From contig JAVHXR010000022.1 in assembly GCA_031119515.1 (NCBI GenBank), positions 9,474-15,328 on the forward strand: a DNA stretch of 5,855 nt. Direction: 5' to 3'. Position 1 is the first letter of the stretch, and each line of letters opens with the position of its first letter. The position numbers and the translations under genes were made by a program. Shown piece after piece: positions 1-5,855 of the stretch. The stretch comes from Propionicimonas sp. GTDB lineage: Bacteria > Actinomycetota > Actinomycetes > Propionibacteriales > Propionibacteriaceae. The notes beneath the pieces are model-generated. The model made no database searches, was not told the DNA's origin, and was given only the letters and a program-made list of their open reading frames with translations.

Positions 1-1202
1 CGGTTGTCGGCGTAGTCCTCCGCCAGCACCGGGCTGGCCAGCCGCAGCGTGACCCGTCCGATGTCGTTCAGTGCGAGGTCGTCGGCCGCGACCGCGCCGA
101 CGCTGTCGAGGTCGAGCCGGCTGGCGATCTCGCGGACGATCGCCTGCACCGTCCGGGTGGAGTGCTTGAGCAGGACCCGTTGACCCAGCCGGAGCGGGCG
201 CTCGTCCAGCCAGCACAGCGTGCCGTCGATGTCGAGGGTGGGGGAGGGTGCGTCGGCTACCGAGCTGATCAGGGCACCGCGGGCGAGGTCGACCTCGTCG
301 GCCAGTCGCAGCGCCACCGACTGCCCGGCGACGGCGCGCGCCAGCTCCCGCCCGGCGAGGTCGATCCCGGTCACCCGGGACCGGACCCCCTCCGGCAGCA
401 CGACCACCTCGTCGCCGACGGCGACCTGCCCGGACGAGACCAGCCCGGCGTAGCCGCGGTACTCGACGTGGGAGGGGTCGATCGCGGCCGACTGCGGGCG
501 CAGGGTCAGCTGGACGCCGAACCGCAGCCCCGGCCGGCCGGTGGCACCGTCCAGCTCCAGCCCTTCCAGCAGGTGCAGCAGGCTCGGGCCGTCGTACCAC
601 GGCGTCCGGTCGGAACGGTCGACGATGTTGTCGCCGCGCAGCGCGGAGACCGGCAGGGCCGAGACCTCCGCCACGCCGAGCCAGGCGGCGACCTCGGCGA
701 GTTCGTCGGCGACCCGGCGGTAGGCGGCCTCGTCGAAGTCGACCAGGTCGATCTTGTTCACCGCGACGACGACGTGCGGAACCCGCAGCAGGGCGGCGAC
801 GGCGAGGTGGCGACGGGTCTGCTCCAGGACGCCCTTGCGGACGTCCACCAGCAGCACCAGCACGTCGGCCGTCGACGAGCCGGTCACGGTGTTGCGGGTG
901 TACTGCACGTGCCCGGGGCAGTCGGCCAGGATGAAGCTGCGCCGAGGGGTGGCGAAGTACCGGTAGGCGACGTCGATGGTGATGCCCTGCTCGCGCTCCG
1001 CGCGCAGGCCGTCGGTCAGCAGGGCGAGGTCGAGACCCGTCAGCCCGCGGTCGCGGCTGACCTGCTCGACGGCCTCCAGCTGGTCGGCCAGGATCGCCTT
1101 GGAGTCGTGCAGCAGGCGCCCGACCAGGGTTGACTTGCCGTCGTCGACGCTCCCGGCGGTGGCCAGCCGGAGCAGCGAGTGGGTGGGGATGGTGGTCGGC
1201 AT
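1..1202 (-). CDS. cysN: Sulfate adenylyltransferase subunit 1 (GTPase subunit CysN), 3' end outside window
   Basis: CysN is the regulatory GTPase of the cytoplasmic CysDN ATP sulfurylase; GTP hydrolysis drives formation of APS from sulfate and ATP. Translating the minus strand gives 400 codons before the window edge. The GTPase motifs are in order: P-loop GSVDDGKST (residues 17-25), switch I region GITIDVAYRYF (73-83), DCPGH (94-98), NKID (149-152) and a G5-like SAL (186-188). These are followed by EF-Tu-like beta-barrel domains. The visible end, around YADN at 397-400, is close to the usual C-terminus of stand-alone CysN, so probably only a few dozen residues are missing. A longer CysNC fusion with an APS kinase domain cannot be ruled out. 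The ATG shares one base with the cysD stop (TGATG), and an AAGGA lies 12 bases upstream (1215-1219). Identification is firm; only the 3' end is unknown. Confidence 0.95.
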   Translation of the reverse strand, partial: MPTTIPTHSLLRLATAGSVDDGKSTLVGRLLHDSKAILADQLEAVEQVSRDRGLTGLDLALLTDGLRAEREQGITIDVAYRYFATPRRSFILADCPGHVQYTRNTVTGSSTADVLVLLVDVRKGVLEQTRRHLAVAALLRVPHVVVAVNKIDLVDFDEAAYRRVADELAEVAAWLGVAEVSALPVSALRGDNIVDRSDRTPWYDGPSLLHLLEGLELDGATGRPGLRFGVQLTLRPQSAAIDPSHVEYRGYAGLVSSGQVAVGDEVVVLPEGVRSRVTGIDLAGRELARAVAGQSVALRLADEVDLARGALISSVADAPSPTLDIDGTLCWLDERPLRLGQRVLLKHSTRTVQAIVREIASRLDLDSVGAVAADDLALNDIGRVTLRLASPVLAEDYADN

Positions 1203-2095
1203 CAGAAGTACCCGTCCTTCTTGCGGTCCTCCATGGCGGCCTCGGTCAGCCGGTCGTCGGCCCTGGTCGCGCCACGTTCGGTGATGGTGGACGCCGCCAC
1301 CTCGGCGAGCACCGCCTCCACCGTGGCGGCCTCGGACTCCACCGCACCGGTGCACGACATGTCGCCGACGGTGCGGTACCGCACCGTCTTGGTGAGCACC
1401 GGGCGGTCGCCGGGCGGGGTGACGTCGGTGACCGCCAGCCACATCCCGGCGCGGTCGAAGACCTGCCGGTCGTGGGCGTAGTACAGGCTGGGGAGTTCGA
1501 TCCCCTCGGCGGCGATGTAGTGCCACACGTCCAGCTCGGTCCAGTTCGACAGCGGGAACACCCGGACGTGCTCGCCGGGGCGGTGCCTCGGGTTGTACAG
1601 GTTCCACAGCTCGGGACGCTGGTTGCGCGGGTCCCACTGGCCGAACTCGTCGCGCAGGCTCACCACCCGCTCCTTGGCCCTCGCCTTCTCCTCGTCCCGC
1701 CGGCCGCCGCCGAAGACGGCGTCGAAGCGGTGCTCGGCGATCGCGTCCAGCAGCGGCTGGGTCTGCAGCGGGTTGCGGGTACCGTCGGGCCGCTCCAGCA
1801 GCCGGCCGTCGTCGATGTAGTCCTGGACGTGCGCCACCAGCAGCCGGACGCCGAGCCGCTCGACCTCTGCGTCGCGGTAGGCGAGCACCTCGGGGAAGTT
1901 GTGACCGGTGTCGACATGCAGCAGCGGGAACGGCACCCTGCCCGGCCAGAACGCCTTCGCCGCCAGGTGGAGCAGGACGGCGGAGTCCTTGCCGCCGCTG
2001 AACAGCAGCACCGGCCGCTCCAGCTCGGCGACAGCCTCGCGGATGATGTGGAGGGCTTCTGCCTCGAGCAGGTCGAGGTGGTCCAGGCCGCTCAT
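1202..2095 (-). CDS. cysD: Sulfate adenylyltransferase subunit 2 (CysD)
   Basis: CysD is the catalytic subunit of ATP sulfurylase, forming APS and pyrophosphate from sulfate and ATP in complex with CysN. The protein is 297 aa, the normal family length. The PP-loop ATP-binding motif SGGKDS is at residues 33-38, in an N-type ATP pyrophosphatase fold. Other family signatures are VDTGHNFPE (61-69), GGGRRDEEKARAKER (129-143), RVFPLSNWTELDVW (178-191), a C-terminal ERGATRADD (273-281) and the typical end MEDRKKDGYF. The reading frame stays open upstream to about 2704, but homology starts at MSGLDHLDLLEAEA. That ATG overlaps the cysH stop by four bases (ATGA), which fixes the start. No good Shine-Dalgarno sequence is visible, so translation probably depends on coupling to cysH. 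Nothing is degraded in this gene. Confidence 0.97.
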   Translation of the reverse strand: MSGLDHLDLLEAEALHIIREAVAELERPVLLFSGGKDSAVLLHLAAKAFWPGRVPFPLLHVDTGHNFPEVLAYRDAEVERLGVRLLVAHVQDYIDDGRLLERPDGTRNPLQTQPLLDAIAEHRFDAVFGGGRRDEEKARAKERVVSLRDEFGQWDPRNQRPELWNLYNPRHRPGEHVRVFPLSNWTELDVWHYIAAEGIELPSLYYAHDRQVFDRAGMWLAVTDVTPPGDRPVLTKTVRYRTVGDMSCTGAVESEAATVEAVLAEVAASTITERGATRADDRLTEAAMEDRKKDGYF

Positions 2096-2820
2096 GCGTG
2101 CAGCCCGCACTCGGTCTTGGCCAGCCCCGCCCACCGTCCGGCCCGCGGGTCCTCGCCCGGCTCCACCCGCCGGGTGCACGGCTGGCAGCCGATCGACGGG
2201 TAGCCGTCGGTCAGCAGCAGGTTGACCGGCACCGACCATCGTCCGGCGTAGTCGAGCAGGTCGTCGAAGCTCCAGCCGGCGAGCGGGTTGATCTTCACCA
2301 ACTGGTGGGCGTCGTCCCACTCGACGTGCCGGGCGTTCGCGCGCAACGCGTTGTCCTCTCGTCTGATCCCCGTCACCCACGCCTCGTAGGTGGCGAGCTC
2401 TGCGTTGATCGGTTCGACCTTGCGCAGCCGGCAGCACAGCGCAGGGTCGCGGTCGTGCAACCTGGCGCCGTGGGCGGCGTCCTGCTCGGCGACGGTCTGC
2501 GCCGGAAGCACGTCGATGAGGGTCGCGTCGATCACGGACGCGAGCGCGTCGCGGGTGCCGATCGTCTCGGCGAAGTGGTAGCCCGTCTCCAGGAAGAGGA
2601 CGTCCACCCCGGGGGCGTACCGCGACACCAGGTGGGGCAGGACGGTGTCGCCCGCCATCGAGCAGGCGACTGCGAGCCGGCCGCCGAAGTTCTCCGCCGC
2701 CCAAGCGGCGACCTCCTCGGCGGTGGCGTCGGCCAGCCGCGCGGCGCCGTCGGCGGCCAGCGCCTGCAGTTCCCCGGCGGAACGGACCCGGCCGGGTCCG
2801 TGGCCGACCGGGCCGGTCAT
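2092..2820 (-). CDS. cysH: Iron-sulfur adenylyl-sulfate (APS) reductase, CysH family
   Basis: This thioredoxin-dependent reductase converts APS to sulfite and AMP in the cytoplasm. The 242-aa protein has the PAPS/APS reductase core. It carries the cluster-binding pattern of the [4Fe-4S] APS-reducing type: Cys129-Cys130 in CCRLRKVEP, and Cys212 and Cys215 in GYPSIGCQPCT. The catalytic cysteine is Cys238 in the C-terminal ECGLH. Conserved segments FLETGYHFAETIGTRDA (76-92) and AWVTGIRRED (147-156) match mycobacterial CysH as I remember it. PAPS reductases of the E. coli type lack the four cluster cysteines, so APS is the likely substrate; this is inferred from family knowledge. The start is ATG at 2820, which overlaps the sir stop by four bases and has a strong GAGGAGG seven bases upstream. 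The frame is open further upstream to 3099, but that stretch overlaps sir and has no homology. Confidence 0.96.
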   Translation of the reverse strand: MTGPVGHGPGRVRSAGELQALAADGAARLADATAEEVAAWAAENFGGRLAVACSMAGDTVLPHLVSRYAPGVDVLFLETGYHFAETIGTRDALASVIDATLIDVLPAQTVAEQDAAHGARLHDRDPALCCRLRKVEPINAELATYEAWVTGIRREDNALRANARHVEWDDAHQLVKINPLAGWSFDDLLDYAGRWSVPVNLLLTDGYPSIGCQPCTRRVEPGEDPRAGRWAGLAKTECGLHA

Positions 2821-4510
2821 CGCAGCGCCTCCTCGTCCGCCCGGTGCGCCCAGGCGGCGAAGGTCTCGTCGCCCTCCCGCCCGGCCAGGTAGCTGCGGGT
2901 CACCCGCTCGACGTACTCGGGCATGTCGACCGACGTGACCTTGAGACCGCGGACGGTCCGTCCCAGGCCGGCGTCCTCCCGGTGGACCGATGCCAGCCCG
3001 CCGCCGAGGTGGACCTGGAAGGCGAACTCCTCGGTGCCGTCCGGGTTCTTCTGCAGTTGCCCCTTGAGGCCGATGTCGGCGGTCTGGATCCGCGCGCACG
3101 AGTTCGGGCAGCCGTTGATGTGCAGGCTGATCGGCCGGTCGAGGCTGACGTCGGACAGCCGCCGTTCCAGCTCGCCGATCACCGCGGCGGCGGTGTCCTT
3201 GGTGTCGACGAAGGCGAGCTTGCAGTACTCGATGCCGGTGCAGGCCATCGTCGAGCGCCGGAACGGGCTGGGGTTCGCGGTCAGGCCGAGCGGCTCGACC
3301 GCGGCGACCAGGGCTGCGACGGCCTCCGGCGGGACGTCGAGGACGAGCAGCTTCTGGTGCGGGGTGAACCGGATCCGGCCGCCGCCGGCCGCCTCGACGG
3401 CGTCGGCGAGCCTGGCCAGGATCGTGCCCGACACCCGTCCCACCGTCGGCGCGAAGCCGATGTACCTGCGGCCGTCGACCTGGTCGTGGATGCCGATGTG
3501 GTCGGCGGCCAGGGCCGTAGCTCGTACGTCACGAGCGCCGGCTCGGGGCCGTCCGGCAGCCGGTAGCCGAGGTACTCGGTCTCGAGCACCTCCCGGAAAC
3601 GCTCCGGCCCCCAGTCGGCCAGCAGGAACTTCAGCCGGGCTCGGTTCCGCAGCCGCCGGTAACCGTAGTCGCGGAACACCTGGATCACCCCGTGCCAGAC
3701 GTCGGCCGCCCGGTCGGCGGACACGAAGGCTCCGAGGCGCTGCGCCAGCCGGGGGGCGACCGAGAGCCCGCCCCCGACCCACAGGTCGTAGCCGGGCCCG
3801 AGCTCTGGATGGACGACCCCGACCAGCGAGACGTCGTTGATCTCGTGCACGACGTCGAGGCTGGGATGGCCGGTGATCGCCGACTTGAACTTGCGGGGCA
3901 GGTTGGACAGCGACTCGTCGCCGATGAACCGGGAGACGATCTCGGCGATGACCGGCGTCGGGTCGATGATCTCGTCGGCGCTGATGCCGGCCACCGGGGA
4001 GCCGAGGATCACCCGCGGGGTGTCGCCACAGGCCTCGGTGGTCTGCATCCCCGCGGCCTCCAGCCGGCGCCAGATCTCGGGCACCGACTCGATCTCGATC
4101 CAGTGGTACTGCAGGTTCTGGCGGTCGGTGATGTCGGCGGTGCCGCGGGCGAAGTCGTCGGCGATCTGGGCCAACACCCGCACCTGGGCGGTGGTGAGCG
4201 CGCCGCCGTCCAGCCGGATCCGCATCATGAAGTAGCGGTCGGAGAGCTGCTCGGGGGTCAGCTCGGCGGTGCGGGACCCGTCGATGCCCTGGCGGCGCTG
4301 GGTGTAGAGGCCCCACCACCGCATCCGGCCGTGCAGGTCGTCGGCGGGGATGGAGTCGAAGCCCCGGCGGGCGTAGACCCGCTCGATCCGCTCCCGGACG
4401 TGGAGCCCGTTGTCAGCGGCCTTGAACTCTTCGTTGGGGTTGAGCGGGGCGGGACCGTCGACCGCCCACTGCCCTTCCGGGCGGGCGGCTCGCTGGGTGG
4501 TGCTGGCCAT
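2817..4510 (-). CDS. sir: Ferredoxin-dependent assimilatory sulfite reductase (siroheme, [4Fe-4S]), frameshifted
   Basis: This enzyme reduces sulfite to sulfide with six electrons, probably from ferredoxin. The gene is read in two frames. Residues 1 to about 330 run from ATG 4510 to about 3521; the rest continues in the neighbouring frame to the TGA at 2817-2819. Restoring one base gives 564 aa, the normal length. The N-terminal part has EGQW (12-15), RMRWWGLYTQRR (62-73), a DITDRQNLQYHW segment (126-137), EACGDTPR (159-166), NLPRKFKSAI (203-212) and DYGYRRLRNRARLKF (281-295). The C-terminal part has the cluster and siroheme cysteines, about 424 and 430 (CTGIEYC) and 468 and 472 (NGCPNSC). 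Tyr69 and Cys161 match by motif and number the pair reported to be covalently linked in Mycobacterium tuberculosis SirA/NirA. The cysH-cysD-cysN neighbours favour sulfite over nitrite reduction. A GAGGA lies at 4514-4518. As written, the first frame ends near 3281 with no cluster ligands and would be inactive. Confidence 0.93.
2828..2834 (-). promoter_or_regulatory. Ribosome binding site of cysH
   Basis: The minus strand reads GAGGAGG here, seven bases before the ATG at 2820. It lies inside the last codons of sir. It selects this start over upstream in-frame candidates and could let cysH be translated even if ribosomes fail to reach the end of the frameshifted sir. Confidence 0.75.
3504..3532 (-). 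other. Frameshift site within sir
   Basis: Upstream sir homology in one frame runs through EPALVTYE (codon 330, 3521-3523). Downstream homology resumes in the other frame at AADHIGIHDQ, about 3501-3509. Moving between them needs a one-base backward step, so one base appears to be missing from the sequence. Both frames are open from 3281 to 4319, so stop codons do not locate the lesion; only similarity does. Adding a G or C in the GGCCC stretch near 3512-3516 would give a smooth join such as ELRALAADHIG. No slippery heptamer typical of programmed frameshifting is seen. A sequencing or assembly error or a recent mutation is more likely. Confidence 0.8.
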
Positions 4511-4513
4511 GGT

Positions 4514-4518
4514 TCCTC
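4514..4518 (-). promoter_or_regulatory. Ribosome binding site of sir
   Basis: The minus strand reads GAGGA three bases before the ATG at 4510. The spacing is short, but no other Shine-Dalgarno-like stretch lies closer. Homology to sulfite reductases, with an EGQW motif from residue 12, agrees with this ATG as the start. Confidence 0.5.
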
Positions 4519-4528
4519 GGGGGTTCGG

Positions 4529-4580
4529 GGACTCGTGGGGGCCACGCGGGTTGTGGAAACCGTCCGGGCCACACGAGCCC
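4529..4580 (-). promoter_or_regulatory. Inverted repeat in the sir leader, possible attenuator hairpin
   Basis: The arms are GGACTCGTGGGG (4529-4540) and CCACACGAGCCC (4569-4580). They can form a 12-pair stem with one G-U pair and one mismatch around a 28-base loop. The loop holds a further small CCAC/GTGG pairing (4542-4545 with 4553-4556). The element lies between the end of the possible leader ORF and the sir ribosome binding site. No T-run follows, so it is not an obvious intrinsic terminator. A role in translational or Rho-dependent attenuation is inference. Confidence 0.35.
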
Positions 4581-4606
4581 GGCGAGATGGGGTGGGTGCG
4601 GGCGCG

Positions 4607-4684
4607 TCAGAGTGCGCGACACATATGGGTGCGCACAGTCAGGCAACGGCGACATACCGCGGCGGCCCAGGACTGTCCGAACAT
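4607..4684 (-). CDS. Possible cysteine-containing leader peptide upstream of the sir-cys operon
   Basis: A 25-codon ORF runs from ATG at 4684 to TGA at 4607-4609 and ends 96 bases before sir. The peptide has cysteines at residues 11, 14 and 22 and ends LTVRTHMCRAL. A TGATACCGT sequence, an extended -10 of the actinobacterial TAnnnT type, lies seven bases before the ATG. The transcript could therefore begin at or next to the start codon, giving a leaderless ORF. Mycobacteria are known to have leaderless polycysteine leader peptides that attenuate cysteine-biosynthesis operons when cysteine is plentiful. Many other actinobacteria have short leaders with Arg-x-His and Cys-Arg patterns before sulfur genes. 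This ORF fits that arrangement by position, size and cysteine content, but its cysteines are spread out rather than in a run. A shorter in-frame GTG start exists at 4636. It is a candidate only; in GC-rich DNA such short ORFs also arise by chance. Confidence 0.4.
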   Translation of the reverse strand: MFGQSWAAAVCRRCLTVRTHMCRAL

Positions 4685-4691
4685 GGCGGCC

Positions 4692-4700
4692 ACGGTATCA
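4692..4700 (-). promoter_or_regulatory. Candidate promoter (-10) for the sir-cysH-cysD-cysN operon
   Basis: The minus strand reads TGATACCGT, an extended -10 with the hexamer TACCGT at 4692-4697. No convincing -35 hexamer lies 16 to 18 bases upstream; that spot holds the palindrome GCGGATCCGC (4713-4722). Predicted transcription would start near 4685, leaving a leader of about 175 bases before sir. It is assigned by pattern only. Confidence 0.4.
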
Positions 4701-4766
4701 GAGCAAGTCACAGCGGATCCGCCGGCCGCCCACGCTCTGGGACGGGCGACCACAGCCGTGGCCGGT

Positions 4767-4772
4767 TAGGCT
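4767..4772 (+). promoter_or_regulatory. Candidate promoter (-10) for the mannosyltransferase gene
   Basis: TAGGCT fits the actinobacterial -10 pattern TAnnnT. It lies 33 bases before the GTG start, giving an expected transcription start near 4779 and a 5' leader of under 30 bases. The -35 region is not recognisable. Confidence 0.4.
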
Positions 4773-4794
4773 GTTCGCACCTTCGAAGCTGGAC

Positions 4795-4798
4795 AGGA
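4795..4798 (+). promoter_or_regulatory. Ribosome binding site of the mannosyltransferase gene
   Basis: AGGA lies seven bases before GTG 4806. A second in-frame GTG follows directly at 4809 with a spacing of ten, so the two starts differ by one residue. The spacing favours 4806. Confidence 0.55.
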
Positions 4799-4805
4799 CA
4801 CGTAC

Positions 4806-5840
4806 GTGGTGGAGCGACACCCGCGGCTGGCGAGCGCCGGCCGGGACCTCGCGCAGGCGTGGCGGTACCCCGCCGTGCGGCGCGGGTTGCTGGGTACCAC
4901 CTTCATCTTCCTTGGCTCGCTGACCCCGGCCTACCTGCCGCAGAACACCCCGTGGTGGGAGCCGATGCGGCACCTCGGGCTCGACAACTGGCCGACCCGG
5001 GTCGCCGGGACGGCGATCGTGGTGGTCGGCGTCGCGCTGCTGGTGGAGGCATGGTTCAAGCTGCGACCCAGCCTCTACGTCCACGTCAAGCACTGGGCGA
5101 TCTGCCTGATCTGGAGCCTGCCGCTGCTGTTCGCACCGCCGATCTTCAGCCACGACGCGTACGGCTACGCCGCCCTCGGCTGGCTGTTGCGCAACGGGCT
5201 CAACCCGTACGAGCACTCGATCAGCGTGCTGCCGGGAGCCTTCGCCGACCAGTTCGCCTGGGCGTGGCGCTACAGCACGTCGATGTACCCGCCGCTCAGC
5301 CTGCAGATCGACCACGCCATCGTCGCGCTGGCCCAGAACGACCCGTATCTCTCGGCGGTCCTGATGCGCGTGCCCGCGCTGGCCGGAGTCGCCCTCATCG
5401 TCGTGCTGCTGCCCCGGCTGGCACGCCGGCTCGGCGCCGACCCGCAGGTGACGGCGTGGTTCTCCACCATCAACCCGCTGCTGATCATCGACTTCGTGGG
5501 CGGCGCCCACAACGACGCCCTGATGATGGGGCTGGTGGTGCTCGGGCTGTGGCTCGCCGCGGACAGCCGGTTCGTCCTCGCTGCGGTCACCGTCGGTGTC
5601 GCCGCCACGATCAAGCAGCCCGCCATCCTCGCGGTGTACGCGGTCGCCCTGATCGGCCACCCGTGGCTGACGCTGCGCTGGCATGACACCGTGCGGGCGC
5701 TGGGACGGCTCGGGCTGGCGGCGGCGATAGCGGTCGCGACCTTCGCCGGCGTGACCGCCCTCACCGGGCTCGGCTACGGCTGGATCTACGCCGCCGACGT
5801 CCCCGGCAGCATCGTCACGATCACGAAGGTCAGTGAGTAG
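4806..5840 (+). CDS. mptB: MptB-like polyprenol-phosphomannose-dependent alpha-1,6-mannosyltransferase, apparently C-terminally short
   Basis: This polytopic membrane protein is of the GT-C type. Members of the MptB group transfer mannose from polyprenyl-phosphomannose to build the alpha-1,6-mannan backbone of lipomannan and lipoarabinomannan in actinobacteria. The 344 residues show hydrophobic segments at about 24-42, 64-82, 97-113, 187-204, 217-252, 256-284 and 302-321. The loop after the third segment has the GT-C-like acidic motif HDAYGYAALG (116-125, candidate catalytic Asp117), followed by NGLNPYEH (130-137) and a YPPL (161-164) equivalent to the YGPL of relatives. GAHNDALMMG (233-242) is another family signature. 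The gene starts with GTG and is transcribed divergently from the cys operon. The TAG at 5838 comes where relatives, usually well over 400 aa, continue with more membrane segments, so the gene is truncated, frameshifted or interrupted near its last codons. Family placement is good; the exact acceptor is unknown. Confidence 0.8.
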   Translation: MVERHPRLASAGRDLAQAWRYPAVRRGLLGTTFIFLGSLTPAYLPQNTPWWEPMRHLGLDNWPTRVAGTAIVVVGVALLVEAWFKLRPSLYVHVKHWAICLIWSLPLLFAPPIFSHDAYGYAALGWLLRNGLNPYEHSISVLPGAFADQFAWAWRYSTSMYPPLSLQIDHAIVALAQNDPYLSAVLMRVPALAGVALIVVLLPRLARRLGADPQVTAWFSTINPLLIIDFVGGAHNDALMMGLVVLGLWLAADSRFVLAAVTVGVAATIKQPAILAVYAVALIGHPWLTLRWHDTVRALGRLGLAAAIAVATFAGVTALTGLGYGWIYAADVPGSIVTITKVSE

Positions 5841-5855
5841 GCAAGCGCCAGAACG

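Noticed and set aside
162..2203. Two long plus-strand open frames (162-1133 and 1130-2203)
   Set aside because: Both lie opposite cysN and cysD, whose catalytic motifs are intact. The antisense translations are low-complexity Gly/Arg/Val/Gln-rich text typical of shadow frames.
3281..3520. Programmed ribosomal frameshift in sir
   Set aside because: No slippery heptamer or obvious stimulatory structure is seen at the join, and sulfite reductases are not known to use one. A missing base is simpler.
4413..4655. Minus-strand 80-codon ORF starting at 4655 and running into sir
   Set aside because: It overlaps the sir start region out of frame, is Pro/Arg-rich and has no ribosome binding site. The 25-codon ORF in another frame has better promoter spacing and context.
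4750..4761. CCAC-AGCC-GTGG small hairpin upstream of the mannosyltransferase promoter
   Set aside because: A four-pair stem is too short to support a regulatory claim in GC-rich sequence.
4698..5684. Minus-strand open frame of 328 codons opposite the mannosyltransferase
   Set aside because: It is rich in His, Arg, Gln and Asp with no domain, while the plus strand shows clear membrane segments and family motifs.
3692..5686. Long plus-strand open frame of 664 codons
   Set aside because: It spans antisense sir, the divergent promoter region and an alternate frame of the mannosyltransferase. Its composition is a GC-bias shadow with no recognisable domain.
1..5855. Mobile elements, CRISPR arrays, tRNA or rRNA genes, defence systems
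   Set aside because: No transposase or integrase motif, direct-repeat array, tRNA-like arm or defence-type domain was seen on either strand.

Overview
The window is GC-rich DNA with strongly GC-biased third codon positions. Its gene content points to an actinobacterium (Actinomycetota): an iron-sulfur CysH, a mycobacterial/streptomycete-type siroheme sulfite reductase, and an MptB-like lipoglycan mannosyltransferase. I cannot place it at genus level.

Layout. From 4510 down to the left edge, the minus strand carries a tightly packed assimilatory sulfate-reduction operon in the order sir (2817-4510), cysH (2092-2820), cysD (1202-2095), cysN (1-1202, cut by the window edge). The stop codons overlap the next start by 4, 4 and 1 bases, which implies translational coupling. 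From 4511 to 4805 lies a divergent control region of 295 bp. It holds a candidate cys promoter, a possible 25-codon cysteine-containing leader ORF too short for routine gene calling, an inverted repeat just ahead of sir, and a promoter and ribosome binding site for the plus-strand gene. From 4806 to the right edge is a plus-strand polytopic membrane mannosyltransferase of the MptB type, which stops early at 5840 just before the window ends.

How the genes work together. CysD and CysN activate sulfate with ATP (GTP-driven) to APS. CysH has the cysteine pattern of a [4Fe-4S] APS reductase and reduces APS to sulfite. Sir reduces sulfite to sulfide for cysteine synthesis. No APS kinase gene (cysC) is seen in the visible part, which suits direct APS reduction, but a CysC domain fused to or following CysN beyond the left edge cannot be excluded.

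The main oddities are a single-base frameshift in sir (restored length 564 aa), the possible leaderless Cys-containing upstream ORF that resembles a cysteine attenuator, and the early end of the mannosyltransferase. I see no mobile element, CRISPR array, RNA gene or defence-type system. Apart from the leader region this is a conventional metabolic locus.
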